Origin: Microlunatus elymi
GTDB taxonomy: Bacteria; Actinomycetota; Actinomycetes; Propionibacteriales; Propionibacteriaceae
Direction: 5' to 3'
DNA: 64,000 nt
Assembly (NCBI RefSeq): GCF_007362775.1
Contig: NZ_CP041692.1
Span: forward strand, 3,286,001-3,350,000
Shown here: positions 43,234 to 52,029 of the stretch, one piece after another
How positions within the stretch are numbered: the first letter of the stretch is position 1
How the letters are laid out: each line of letters opens with the position of its first letter
Translations under genes and position numbers: made by a program
The notes under the pieces: generated by a model
What the model saw: the letters and a program-made list of their open reading frames with translations, nothing else
Database searches by the model: none
Told to the model about the DNA's origin: nothing

Positions 43234-44562
43234 ATGGCAACATCGGATGAATCGAACGGCCTCAACCTCTTCGACGAGAAGGCCAGCGCGGTCGGCAACT
43301 TCCCGTGGGCCCTCCGCGGATATGACCGCAGCGCCGTCGACGACTACGTACGGACCCTGGAAAGCCGGGTAGTCCAGTCCAATCATCAGATCACCGACCT
43401 GAATCGGCAGATCGCCGCGGTACGAGAAGATCTCGCCGCTGCCCGCAAGCAGCTCGAGGACCCCGACGTCGACTACTCCAAGCTCGGCGCGCGCGCCAGC
43501 AGCATCCTGCGGATGGCCGAGGAACAGGCCAAGGAGATGCTGGATCGAGCCAATGCCGATGCCAATCGGCTGCGGGAGACCGGTCAGCGCGACGCCGATC
43601 GATTGCGCCAGCAGGCCGCCGCCGACGGCGAGCAGATCCGCACCCAGGGTCGGGCCGAGCTCGATCAGCTGCGGGAGAAGGCCAAGCAGGACGTGCTGGC
43701 CGAGGTCTCCCGGTCCCGGGCCGAGGCTGCCGCGATCACCGCCGCCGCCCAGCGCGAGGCCGAGGCCGTACGTCGTGAGGCGCAGCAGCAGGCCGAGTCG
43801 ACCAAGCAGGCCGGCTACCTGGAGGGCGAGAGCATCAAGCGCGCCGCCGAGTCCGAGGCGCAGAAGATCCGCGACCAGGTCGTCACCGAGCGCGAGGCGG
43901 CGACGGCCGAGTTGAAGCGGGTGCACCAGGAGTCGGTGAACGCGACCGGCAAGCTGCTGGCGGAGGCGACCCAGCATCACCAGCAGGCCGGCGAACGACT
44001 GGCAGCCGACATCGAGAGCGCGACCAAGCTCCGTACCGATGCCCAGGCCGAGGCCGAGAAGCTGCGGCTGGACGCCAAGGAGGAGGCCGACCGGGTGATC
44101 GCCGCGGCCAAGAAGCAGGCCGAACGGATCACCCAGCGCACCCAGCAGGAATTCGACTGGCGCAAGGAGCAGCTCAAGCGGGAGACGCAGAACCTGGTGC
44201 AGCGCAAGCAGGCGGTGCTCAACCAGCTGCAGAGCCTGTCCGCGCTGGCTTCACAGAGCGCCGCCGACGTGCCGGACATGCAGCCGCTGGCCGACCTCTC
44301 CGACGATCTGGAGGAGTTCACCCACGACGCCGAGTCGACCGATGCCGCCGAGGAGGCGCCGCCGGCGCCACCCGTCGGTGATCCCACCGGAGCCGACGCC
44401 GACCTGGATCAGACCGTGACCCGTCCGGCAGTGCCCACGACCAACGGCAGGTCCGGTGCAGACAGCAACGGCTCGGCCATCGGTTCCGATTCGGCGGGCA
44501 AGTCCGACGAGGACGACAACGAGCCGACGGTCACGGTGGCCAAGGGACAGCCGCGCCGCTGA
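43234..44562 (+). CDS. DivIVA-like coiled-coil protein (Scy/FilP-like)
   Basis: A 442-residue cytoskeletal-type protein. Residues about 20-45 (FPWALRGYDRSAVDDYVRTL) match the DivIVA-like N-terminal segment, and residues about 45-340 are almost pure coiled coil rich in Ala, Glu, Gln and Arg (AEEQAKEMLDRANADANRL, ESTKQAGYLEGESIKRAAES). The last 90 residues are acidic and disordered. Its relation to the Streptomyces polar-growth proteins Scy/FilP is supported by the coil pattern and by lying next to the epimerase gene, a neighbourhood I recall from Streptomyces. Role in cell shape or polarity is inferred. Confidence 0.82.
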   Translation: MATSDESNGLNLFDEKASAVGNFPWALRGYDRSAVDDYVRTLESRVVQSNHQITDLNRQIAAVREDLAAARKQLEDPDVDYSKLGARASSILRMAEEQAKEMLDRANADANRLRETGQRDADRLRQQAAADGEQIRTQGRAELDQLREKAKQDVLAEVSRSRAEAAAITAAAQREAEAVRREAQQQAESTKQAGYLEGESIKRAAESEAQKIRDQVVTEREAATAELKRVHQESVNATGKLLAEATQHHQQAGERLAADIESATKLRTDAQAEAEKLRLDAKEEADRVIAAAKKQAERITQRTQQEFDWRKEQLKRETQNLVQRKQAVLNQLQSLSALASQSAADVPDMQPLADLSDDLEEFTHDAESTDAAEEAPPAPPVGDPTGADADLDQTVTRPAVPTTNGRSGADSNGSAIGSDSAGKSDEDDNEPTVTVAKGQPRR

Positions 44563-44582
44563 GGCAGTCTTCCGTGGCGCCG

Positions 44583-44615
44583 ACGCCGAGGATCAGAACA
44601 ACCGATCCTCGGCGT
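44583..44615. terminator. Terminator-like hairpin between convergent genes
   Basis: ACGCCGAGGATC (44583-44594) and GATCCTCGGCGT (44604-44615) form a perfect 12-bp stem with a 9-base loop. It overlaps the last codons of nucS and sits 20 bp past the coiled-coil gene. No U-tract follows, as is usual in actinobacteria. Confidence 0.65.
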
Positions 44616-45300
44616 TGTCCATCCCGCGCAGCGCGTCGTAGTCCACGGTCAGGCAGCTGATCCCGCGATCGGTCGCGAGCACCTTGGCCTGCGGCTTTAT
44701 CTGCTGGGCGGCGAACACACCGCGTACGTCGCCCAGCAGCGGATCTCGGCGCAGCAACTCCAGGTAGCGCGTCAGCTGTTCGACCCCGTCGATCTCGCCG
44801 CGCCGCTTGACCTCGACGGCGACGTAGCCGCCGGCGGCGTCCCGGCAGAGCAGGTCGACCGGTCCGATCGCGGTCGGATATTCCCGGCGGACCAGCGTCC
44901 AGCCGTCGCCGAACGTGTGCGGATGCTCGGCCAGCAGCGCCTGCAGATGCGCCTCCACCCCGTCCTTCTGCAGGCCGGGGTCGATGCCGAGCTCGTGGCT
45001 GGAGTCGTGCTGCACCTCGCCGATCGCGATCTGCAGCGTGTCGCCGTCGCGGCCCTTGACCTCCCACACCGCGGTCAGTGGCAGCCCCAGCCCGTCGGCC
45101 GTCGAGCGCACCGCGTCCGCGGACAGCTCTGCCATCGTGCACGGCGGGCTCATCCAGTTCAGCGGTTTGTAGGCTCGATCGTCGGCGTGGATGGAGACCG
45201 AACCGTCGGCCTTGACCAAGATCAACCGCTGGGCCATCGGCAGATGGGCGGTCAGCCGTCCGGCGTAGTCGACCTGACACTGAGCAATCACCAAACGCAC
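44593..45300 (-). CDS. nucS: Mismatch-specific endonuclease NucS
   Basis: A 235-residue NucS/EndoMS, the non-canonical mismatch-repair nuclease of actinobacteria that lack MutS/MutL. The N-terminal DNA-binding half ([20 protein letters not shown]) is followed by a RecB-like nuclease core with [20 protein letters not shown], containing the Asp, Glu and Lys of the active site. The C-terminus DNAEDRLF fits the beta-clamp interaction tail known for the family. GTG start. It converges on the coiled-coil gene through a shared hairpin. Confidence 0.93.
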   Translation of the reverse strand: MRLVIAQCQVDYAGRLTAHLPMAQRLILVKADGSVSIHADDRAYKPLNWMSPPCTMAELSADAVRSTADGLGLPLTAVWEVKGRDGDTLQIAIGEVQHDSSHELGIDPGLQKDGVEAHLQALLAEHPHTFGDGWTLVRREYPTAIGPVDLLCRDAAGGYVAVEVKRRGEIDGVEQLTRYLELLRRDPLLGDVRGVFAAQQIKPQAKVLATDRGISCLTVDYDALRGMDNAEDRLF

Positions 45301-45330
45301 TGCGTAACCGTAACGGGTGCTGCCGCGTCT

Positions 45331-46185
45331 TCAGGCCGAGGCACCGGTGTAGTGCCGCAACGCGTACCGCCAGAACAGCCGAGCGCCGATGAAGAACGCT
45401 GCCGCGACCCCGATGGCCGCCGGCACCATGATCAACTGCAGACCTCCGGCCAGTGCCTGCGCCGGAACTGTGACCGCGAAGCCGACCGGAATGATGAAGG
45501 TCAGAGCGAGCCGGAGCCAGCTCGGAAAGATCGTCAGCGGCCACCGTCCGGCCTGTCCGAAGACGGTGGAGAACACCGCGAGGATGTTCTCCAGCTTGAC
45601 GAACCAGAACGCGCAGGTGCTCAGCAGCATCAGGAACGCGTACACGATCACCACCCCGCAGGCCAGCGCGATCGCGAAGGCCAACCACTGGCCCGCACTG
45701 ATGGGATTGCCGATCCGGGTGATGCCGTACGCGATCACGCCGAGTCCGAGCAGAGTGTCGACCAGCCGGGCCGGCGACACCACCTGGACGCTGGCCAGCA
45801 ACTGCGAGTCGGCCGGTTTGGTGAGGGTGAAGTCGAAGGTGCCCAGTCGGATGCCCTCCATCAACTGTTCCATCGACGGCTGGATCACCAGCCCGATCAG
45901 TCCGGCCAGGAAGAAGTGCACGCCGATCAAGGTGATCAGCCCGGCCGGAGTCCAGCCGGCCAGCTGGGTGGTCTGGCCGAAGATCACTGCCAGGCCGAGG
46001 ATCTGGGCGGCCAGGGTGATCAGGGCATTCACCACCGCCACCCAGAACTCGCCGCGGTACTGGACGATGTTCAGCACCCCCAGGCGAAGATAGGTCCGCA
46101 CGATCTGCAGGCTGTGCCGCAGTCCGCCGCCGGGCGTCAGGACACCCGGCGCGCCGCCGGGATCGCGGATCGGTTGGCTGCTCAT
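45331..46185 (-). CDS. ABC-2 type transporter permease (second)
   Basis: A 284-residue membrane protein with about six hydrophobic helices (FWVAVVNALITLAAQILGLA, WLAFAIALACGVVIVYAFLM, LIMVPAAIGVAAAFFIGARL), resembling the COG3694-type ABC-2 permeases. It overlaps the upstream permease gene by four bases (ATGA) and is the last gene of a three-gene export operon. The transported compound is unknown. Confidence 0.85.
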   Translation of the reverse strand: MSSQPIRDPGGAPGVLTPGGGLRHSLQIVRTYLRLGVLNIVQYRGEFWVAVVNALITLAAQILGLAVIFGQTTQLAGWTPAGLITLIGVHFFLAGLIGLVIQPSMEQLMEGIRLGTFDFTLTKPADSQLLASVQVVSPARLVDTLLGLGVIAYGITRIGNPISAGQWLAFAIALACGVVIVYAFLMLLSTCAFWFVKLENILAVFSTVFGQAGRWPLTIFPSWLRLALTFIIPVGFAVTVPAQALAGGLQLIMVPAAIGVAAAFFIGARLFWRYALRHYTGASA

Positions 46186-47057
46186 GCGCCCACCGCCGCA
46201 TACCGGCGTACCGCTCGGGACCAGACGAACCGGAGCAAGATCAACGCCACCACGATCCAGGCCGCCTGGGCGCCGTACCCGGTCCAGATCTCGCCACCGG
46301 TCCGCTCCCCCATCGCCACGTCCACCACGAAGGCCTGCGACCACGGGAACGGCGAGAAGGTGGCCACCGTGCCGATGGTCACCGGCAGCACCGACAACGG
46401 TGCGAAACCGCCGCTGAGGAAGGTGCGGACGGAGAAGTAGAGGTTGTTCAGCGCGGACACCTTGGTCAGCCAGAAGGCGCTCAACGCCAGCACCCATTCG
46501 ATCATGAAACGCAGCACCGCGCCCATGATCAACGCCGGTACGAAGGCCACCAGCCCGGTCGCGGTGATTCCGGACAGGTCGCCGTCGAAGGCGATGATCA
46601 AGATCACCACCGCGGGCACGATGCCGATCAGGCCGACCAGTTTGTACGAGACGTTGTCGGCGACGTCCTTGTGAATCGGATGGATCGGCCGCAGCAGCAG
46701 CGGCGAGAACGCGCCCTCGCGGACCCGCCACTCGAACTCCCACATCAACCAGATGAAGGTCAGGTGATCGACCAGCAGCATCAGCGCGAAGTAGGTGACG
46801 AACCGGTCGGCGGTGTAGCCGCCGACCTGCCCGGACGGGCCCGCCACCGTACGCCAGACGACGATCAACACGATCGGCTGGATCACCGAGGTCAACACCC
46901 AGATCGCCGAGGCTCCGCGATAGGCGATGTTGACCGCCGTCGAGGCGGCGAGTTCGCCGCGGTAGTAACGCAGCAACGTGCGCCCCGAGAAGCGTCCGAA
47001 GTCCGGCAGTCGGGTGATCGGATCTCGCGGCGGTCCGAGCACCGGAGCCCCGGTCAT
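46182..47057 (-). CDS. ABC-2 type transporter permease (first)
   Basis: A 291-residue membrane protein of the COG4587 type, with about six helices (WVLTSVIQPIVLIVVWRTVA, LVGLIGIVPAVVILIIAF, AAWIVVALILLRFVWSRAV). It overlaps the ATPase gene upstream (ATGA, with GGGAGG before the ATG) and the second permease downstream, so the three genes are translationally coupled and should form one exporter. Confidence 0.85.
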   Translation of the reverse strand: MTGAPVLGPPRDPITRLPDFGRFSGRTLLRYYRGELAASTAVNIAYRGASAIWVLTSVIQPIVLIVVWRTVAGPSGQVGGYTADRFVTYFALMLLVDHLTFIWLMWEFEWRVREGAFSPLLLRPIHPIHKDVADNVSYKLVGLIGIVPAVVILIIAFDGDLSGITATGLVAFVPALIMGAVLRFMIEWVLALSAFWLTKVSALNNLYFSVRTFLSGGFAPLSVLPVTIGTVATFSPFPWSQAFVVDVAMGERTGGEIWTGYGAQAAWIVVALILLRFVWSRAVRRYAAVGA

Positions 47058-48100
47058 CGCGATCCTCCCGGACTCGGATCGGCCGACGGCACCGCGAACA
47101 CCTGTTCGATCACGGCCTCGATCGGCTGCTCGGCAATGGTCAGGTCCGCCACCGGAAGGCCGGACAGCAGCCGCGCGGCCACCGCAGGAGTGTCGCTCGC
47201 CGGCACCTGCACCCGCCAGCCGGTTTCGGTGCGCTGCGGTGATTCGCTGATCAAGGACGGCCCCATCAGCGCAGCCACGTCGGCCGCCGTCGTCGCACTG
47301 CCCTCGGCCAGCTCCACCTCGATGGTCTTGTCCGGTGCGAAGGTGTGCACCAGGTCGGTCAGTGCCCCGTCGAACAGCAGCCGGCCGTGATGGATCACGA
47401 TCACCCGCTTGCACAGCGCCTCGACGTCGGCCATGTAGTGGCTGGTCAGGATCACGCAGGCGCCGGTGCGCCGGTTGTACTCGGCGACGAAGGACCGGAT
47501 CCGACGCTGCATCGCCACGTCCAGCCCGATCGTCGGCTCGTCCAGGAAGAGGACCTGCGGCCGATGCAGCAGGGAGCCGGCGAACTCGCACTTCATCCGC
47601 TCACCCAGGGACAGGTTGCGGGCCGGTTTGCGCAGCAACTCCTGCAACTCCAGCAGGTCCACCAGTTCGTCCAACCGGGCAGCGAAGTCGGCGTCGCCGA
47701 TCTGGAAGATGGCCTTGTTCAGCCGGTACGAGTCGACCACCGGGATGTCCCACTGCAGCTGGCTGCGCTGTCCCATGATCAAGGTCATCCGGCCCAGGTA
47801 GTTGCGCTCGCGCCGCCACGGGGTGAAGCCGAACACGTCCGCATGTCCGGAGCTCGGATGTAGCAGGCCGGACAGCATCTTCAACGTGGTGGTCTTGCCG
47901 GCACCGTTCGGTCCGAGGAAGCCGACCACCTCGCCGGCGGCGATGTTGAAGTCGATCTGCTGCACCGCCCGCACGGCCCGGGTCCGACGCCGCACCAGCG
48001 CCGCCATCGCGGCGCGCACGCCACCCTCCCGCTCGGGCACGAGGTAGGTCTTGCCCAGCTGCTCGACTCGGATCGCGGTATCGGACACGGCGATAACCAA
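47054..48100 (-). CDS. ABC transporter ATP-binding protein
   Basis: A 348-residue ATPase of the COG4586 type. Walker A is FLGPNGAGKTTTLKML, the signature is NLSLGERMKCEFA, Walker B is VLFLDEPTIGLD and the switch His is in LTSHYMADVEALC. A C-terminal extension of about 100 residues follows the nucleotide-binding domain. The start is TTG with GGAGGG six bases upstream; GTG 48088 is an alternative. It powers the two downstream ABC-2 permeases; substrate unknown. Confidence 0.9.
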   Translation of the reverse strand: MVIAVSDTAIRVEQLGKTYLVPEREGGVRAAMAALVRRRTRAVRAVQQIDFNIAAGEVVGFLGPNGAGKTTTLKMLSGLLHPSSGHADVFGFTPWRRERNYLGRMTLIMGQRSQLQWDIPVVDSYRLNKAIFQIGDADFAARLDELVDLLELQELLRKPARNLSLGERMKCEFAGSLLHRPQVLFLDEPTIGLDVAMQRRIRSFVAEYNRRTGACVILTSHYMADVEALCKRVIVIHHGRLLFDGALTDLVHTFAPDKTIEVELAEGSATTAADVAALMGPSLISESPQRTETGWRVQVPASDTPAVAARLLSGLPVADLTIAEQPIEAVIEQVFAVPSADPSPGGSR

Positions 48101-48192
48101 TCACATCCCTCCGACAGTCGCCAGAGCATTCCCCGAGACCCGGCCGGCCGACCGAAGCGACCGCCGCAGCTGTGGTCTGACAGACTCGCGTC

Positions 48193-49404
48193 GTGAGTAG
48201 TTCAGCACAGATCGGACCTCCGACGTCAGGCTCGGCAGCGGTGATCGGGTTGGGCACGATGGGTGCCGGCATCGCCGAAGTCCTTGCCGGACACGGATAC
48301 CGGGTGATCGGGATCGACGCCGACGAGGCGGCGCTGGACCGCGGCCGGTCGATCGTGCAGACCTCGACCGGCCGGGCCCTGGAGCGCGGCAAGCTGACCG
48401 CAGCCGAGCGGGACGCGCTGATCGGCCGGATCGAGTACGGCACCGACCTCGGCGCGGTCACCGAGGCCCAGGTGGTGATCGAGGCGGTCAGCGAGAACCT
48501 GGAGCTGAAGACGTCGATCTTCGGCCGGCTCGGCACGCTCGCCTCCGCCGACGCTCTGCTGGCCACCAACACCTCGTCGCTGCCGATCACCGCGATCGCG
48601 AAGGCCTCCGGGCGTCCGGAGCGGGTTGTCGGCGTGCACTTCTTCAACCCGGCACCGGTGCAGTCGCTGGTGGAGGTCGTCCGGACCGTGCTCACCGATC
48701 CGGCCACCGAGCAGCGGGCGCTCGAGCTCGTCACGGCCGTGGGCAAGACGCCGATCGTGTGCGGTGATCGCGCCGGATTCGTGGTGAACGCGCTGCTGGT
48801 GCCCTACCTGAATCGGGCCGTACGACTGCTGCAGGACGGCTTCGCCACCGCCGAGGAGATCGACCGGGCCATGGTCGAACGAGCCGGCTACCCGATGGGT
48901 CCGCTGACCCTGCTCGATCTGGTCGGCCTGGACGTCACCGCGTCCGCGCTGAGAAGGATGTACTCCGAGACCCGGGATCGCCGGCACGCGCCGGTCGCGC
49001 TGCTGACCGAGCTGGTCACGGCCGGTTGGCTGGGTCGCAAGACCGGCAACGGGATCCTGGTCGGCGCGGGCGCCGACCGGCCGGCGCCGCGGGTGCTGGT
49101 GGATCGTTCCGCCGAGCTGCCGGACGCGTTGCTGCTGCCCTATCTGAACGACGTCTGCCGGATGGTCGAGATCGGCTACGCGGCGCCGGACCTGATCGAC
49201 ACCGGGATGAGCCGCGGCTGCCGGATGCCGCTGCCCTTCGACGTCCTTGCCGGGTTGGGGCCGCAGCGCGTGTTGGTCGGGCAGCAGCGGATCTTCGCCG
49301 AAACCGCCGAACCCGGTGATCGGCCGTCGCTGTTGCTGGAACGCCTGGCCGACGCCGACGATCCGGCGGGCGCGCTGGCTCAGCTCCGTACGCTCGGACG
49401 CTGA
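48193..49404 (+). CDS. 3-hydroxyacyl-CoA dehydrogenase
   Basis: A 403-residue NAD-dependent dehydrogenase oxidising 3-hydroxyacyl-CoA. The Rossmann motif is AAVIGLGTMGAGIAEVLAGH, the catalytic His is in VVGVHFFNPAP and the paired Glu lies in the C-terminal domain. After the first 3HCDH C-terminal domain (PMGPLTLLDLVGLDV) a second, diverged copy follows (about residues 305-400), longer than simple 3-hydroxybutyryl-CoA dehydrogenases. GTG start. It fits with the hydratase and thiolase elsewhere in the window. It is divergent from the ABC exporter. Confidence 0.88.
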   Translation: MSSSAQIGPPTSGSAAVIGLGTMGAGIAEVLAGHGYRVIGIDADEAALDRGRSIVQTSTGRALERGKLTAAERDALIGRIEYGTDLGAVTEAQVVIEAVSENLELKTSIFGRLGTLASADALLATNTSSLPITAIAKASGRPERVVGVHFFNPAPVQSLVEVVRTVLTDPATEQRALELVTAVGKTPIVCGDRAGFVVNALLVPYLNRAVRLLQDGFATAEEIDRAMVERAGYPMGPLTLLDLVGLDVTASALRRMYSETRDRRHAPVALLTELVTAGWLGRKTGNGILVGAGADRPAPRVLVDRSAELPDALLLPYLNDVCRMVEIGYAAPDLIDTGMSRGCRMPLPFDVLAGLGPQRVLVGQQRIFAETAEPGDRPSLLLERLADADDPAGALAQLRTLGR

Positions 49405-49406
49405 TC

Positions 49407-49685
49407 ATGCCCACCCGACGTCGCCCCAGCAAACACCTCCGGCCGCCGAGACCGTTGAGCTCCGGCCACGCCGGCGCCGCCAGCAAGGCCGACGGCCGGT
49501 GGATCGTCCGCTCGATCTCCGGGAGCTCGGCGGTCAAGGACTATCGCTGTCCGGGTTGTGATCAACTGATCCGACCCGGCACCCCGCATGTGGTGGTGTG
49601 GCCGGCCGATCCGGGGCTCGGTCAGAGCAGCGGGCTCGAGCAACGCCGGCACTGGCACACCTCCTGCTGGTCGAGGCGACCATGA
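49407..49685 (+). CDS. Small zinc-ribbon-like protein
   Basis: A 92-residue basic protein with a Cys/His cluster: YRCPGCDQLIRPGTPHVVVW and RRHWHTSCW, suitable for binding one zinc ion. The N-terminal 45 residues are Arg/Pro/Ser-rich. Similar actinobacterial proteins are annotated as hypothetical. It starts three bases after the dehydrogenase stop, so it is co-transcribed, and precedes the hydrolase gene by 16 bp. Confidence 0.7.
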   Translation: MPTRRRPSKHLRPPRPLSSGHAGAASKADGRWIVRSISGSSAVKDYRCPGCDQLIRPGTPHVVVWPADPGLGQSSGLEQRRHWHTSCWSRRP

Positions 49686-49701
49686 TCACGGAGAAATGAT
49701 C

Positions 49702-50550
49702 ATGGCCGGTGCACTCCGACAGGGCCTGTACGCGACCGTTCTTGATCAACATCCTGAGGGGGGACGCCCGCGGATCGCCTTCTGTCATGGGCTTTTCGGC
49801 CAGGGCAAGAACTGGACCACGGTCGCCAAGCAGCTCAGCGACGACTACGCGGTGACCTTGATCGACATGCCCAACCACGGCCGCTCGGACTGGACCGACG
49901 AACTGTCCTACCCCGCATTGGCCGATCGGCTCGCCGGCTTTCTCGCCGATGCGGACGGCGGCGAGAAGTGGAATGTGGTCGGCCATTCGATGGGCGGAAA
50001 GATCGCGATGGCGCTGGCGCTGCGGCATCCCGACCTGGTCCAGCGGTTGTGCGTGGTGGACATCGCGCCGGTCGACTACCGCGGCAAGAGCGAATTCGAC
50101 CGGTACGCCGACGCCATGCGCTCGGTCGACCTTGATCAACTGCGGTCCCGTTCCGAGGCCGATGATCAACTTCGCTCTGCTGTGCCAGATCCGACCGTGC
50201 GTGGCTTCCTGCTGCAGAATCTTCGTCGCAGTGCCGGCGGCAGTCATCACGCCGGCTGGCACTGGCAGATGAATCTGCGGCTGCTCGGCGATCAACTGGA
50301 TCGACTGACCGACTGGCCGGATCCCTTTCCCGGCAGGGGAAACGTCCTACCCAGCTATCCCGGTCCGACGCTGTGGGTCGCCGGCGCGGACTCCGACTAC
50401 ATCAAGCCGGAGTACGCGCCCGCGATGAAGGGACTCTTCCCGAGGGTCCGCTCGATCAAGATCAAGAGCGCGCGGCACTGGGTGCACTCGGAGCAGCCGG
50501 AGATCTTCGTCCAGGTGCTGCGCCGATTCCTCGATCAGCCCGCTTCTTGA
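49702..50550 (+). CDS. Alpha/beta hydrolase (YbfF-like esterase)
   Basis: A 282-residue alpha/beta hydrolase. The nucleophile elbow is VVGHSMGGKIAMALA, the oxyanion region is IAFCHGLFGQGKNW, and the catalytic His is in KSARHWVHSEQP. The closest pattern is the YbfF acyl-CoA/ester hydrolase group. ATG 49702 has GGAGAA eight bases upstream; an ATG two codons earlier is too close to that site. Substrate unknown. Confidence 0.83.
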   Translation: MAGALRQGLYATVLDQHPEGGRPRIAFCHGLFGQGKNWTTVAKQLSDDYAVTLIDMPNHGRSDWTDELSYPALADRLAGFLADADGGEKWNVVGHSMGGKIAMALALRHPDLVQRLCVVDIAPVDYRGKSEFDRYADAMRSVDLDQLRSRSEADDQLRSAVPDPTVRGFLLQNLRRSAGGSHHAGWHWQMNLRLLGDQLDRLTDWPDPFPGRGNVLPSYPGPTLWVAGADSDYIKPEYAPAMKGLFPRVRSIKIKSARHWVHSEQPEIFVQVLRRFLDQPAS

Positions 50551-50589
50551 TCACCCAGCTGGTCACCAGTTCGGTTCGTGGTGATCAAG
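50546..50589. terminator. Inverted repeat at a convergent gene boundary
   Basis: CTTGATCACC (50546-50555) and GGTGATCAAG (50580-50589) are perfect 10-bp inverted repeats flanking a 24-base segment with its own small palindrome (CTGGTCACCAG). It spans the 3' ends of the hydrolase and the C39-like protease genes, and may act as a bidirectional terminator. Confidence 0.5.
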
Positions 50590-51945
50590 CACCCGCGGCA
50601 GCGGCACCCAGGACGGGTGGATCACGTACACGGTGCCGCCGGAGTGCGGCACCCAGGCGTTCTCCAGTTGATCACGGCGGTAGGTGAAGCGAACCTCGGC
50701 GTCGTCGGGGATCAGATGTGAGGCCGGGTCGTTGACCACCACGTCGCCGTCCTCGGTGAAGCCGACCACCACCATCAGGTGTCCGTTGGTGCCGTATCCC
50801 GCGCCGTCGAGGTCGCCCTTCTTGAACGACACCGAGATGATCACCGGGATGCCGGCCCGGATCAGCTCCTCGGCCTCGGTGAAACTCCTCAACCTGGTAA
50901 CGAATCCCTTCAGCCCCCAGGTGGTGGCGTAGGCGGTGTTGAACGGCCAGTTGCCGGCTCCGTCGTAGGTGTAGTCGAAGACGTTGCGGGCGGAGTAGTC
51001 GACCTCGGCGTCCACCGGCGGGTCGACCCAGGCAAGATCATGTCGGTTCGGGCCGGTGTGCCAGTACTTGATCACCATCGCGGTCGACGTCGCCGAGCAC
51101 CACGCCTCACCCCCGTTGTCCCATTGCGGATAGTGCCCGTTGTGAACCTCCTGGGACAGCGTCGGCACGTCGAGCACCCGGCCGCGGGCGCGGCCGACCG
51201 GACTGACCGGGACGGTCGGATCGTCGGGCAGCCGGGAGGCGATCGCACCGACGGTCTGCAGCACCGGCGTCTGATGGCTGCCCTCCGGTCGCAGCAGCGT
51301 CACCCGCAGCTGCCAGTCCGACAACGCATGCGGCTCGTAGGTGTGCAGGGTGTCGGTCCAGACCGTGGCCAGGTCGGTTCCTTGATCATCGACCGAGGTC
51401 CGGTGGATGGCGCCCCCGTCGGCGGGATCCTTGGCACACCAGCGGCCGAGGATGTACCAGCCGGACAGCGCCCCGGTCTCGTCGTGTCCGCGGACGGTGA
51501 TCTCCACCCAGGTCTTGCCGGGCGTGTCCACTTCCCAGGACGAGATCAACTCGGTGTAGGCGAACGGCAGCCGTACCGTCGGCGACGTCCAGCTCGCGGT
51601 CTCGTAGCGGACGGCTGTCTGGTCGTCGGCGAACGGATCGGCGTAGTCGCGCGTCCCGGTCGGGCGCCCGATCCGGACGCCGTGGTGGCTCCAGCGGGTT
51701 CCGTCGTGACTGCCCGCGCGCAGCTCGAAACCGGTGAACGAGCGGTAGTCGACGTGTCGGTCCGCTGCGGCCTGCGACCCTTGCCGTGGCTTGGTGGCAG
51801 CGGTGCCGTCGGCCATGGCGGCGGGAGCGCCGACCGCGAGGGCCGCCGTCGCTCCCACTGCGGTGCCGAGGGCGGTGCGACGTGGAAACTTGAGGTTGGT
51901 CAGGAGCGGGATCTGCTCCGGGACGGATGAATCGCGATCGGCCAA
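50563..51945 (-). CDS. Exported C39-like cysteine peptidase
   Basis: A 460-residue secreted protein. A Tat-type signal is at residues about 20-46 (FPRRTALGTAVGATAALAVG then AMA). The middle (60-250) is beta-rich and resembles a carbohydrate-binding or sandwich region. The C-terminal domain (about 260-455) is peptidase-C39-like with Cys in GEAWCSATSTAM, His in TNGHLMVVVGF and Asp in VVVNDPASHL. It may cleave peptides or peptidoglycan-linked proteins outside the cell. It is transcribed toward the hydrolase gene. Confidence 0.83.
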   Translation of the reverse strand: MADRDSSVPEQIPLLTNLKFPRRTALGTAVGATAALAVGAPAAMADGTAATKPRQGSQAAADRHVDYRSFTGFELRAGSHDGTRWSHHGVRIGRPTGTRDYADPFADDQTAVRYETASWTSPTVRLPFAYTELISSWEVDTPGKTWVEITVRGHDETGALSGWYILGRWCAKDPADGGAIHRTSVDDQGTDLATVWTDTLHTYEPHALSDWQLRVTLLRPEGSHQTPVLQTVGAIASRLPDDPTVPVSPVGRARGRVLDVPTLSQEVHNGHYPQWDNGGEAWCSATSTAMVIKYWHTGPNRHDLAWVDPPVDAEVDYSARNVFDYTYDGAGNWPFNTAYATTWGLKGFVTRLRSFTEAEELIRAGIPVIISVSFKKGDLDGAGYGTNGHLMVVVGFTEDGDVVVNDPASHLIPDDAEVRFTYRRDQLENAWVPHSGGTVYVIHPSWVPLPRVLDHHEPNW

Positions 51946-52029
51946 CGGAACCTCCGAGAGTCGGGCCGGCGGCAGTGCCGGACAACAATTGACAGCCGAA
52001 TTGGCCCGATCGTAAACCCGTTACCTCGG

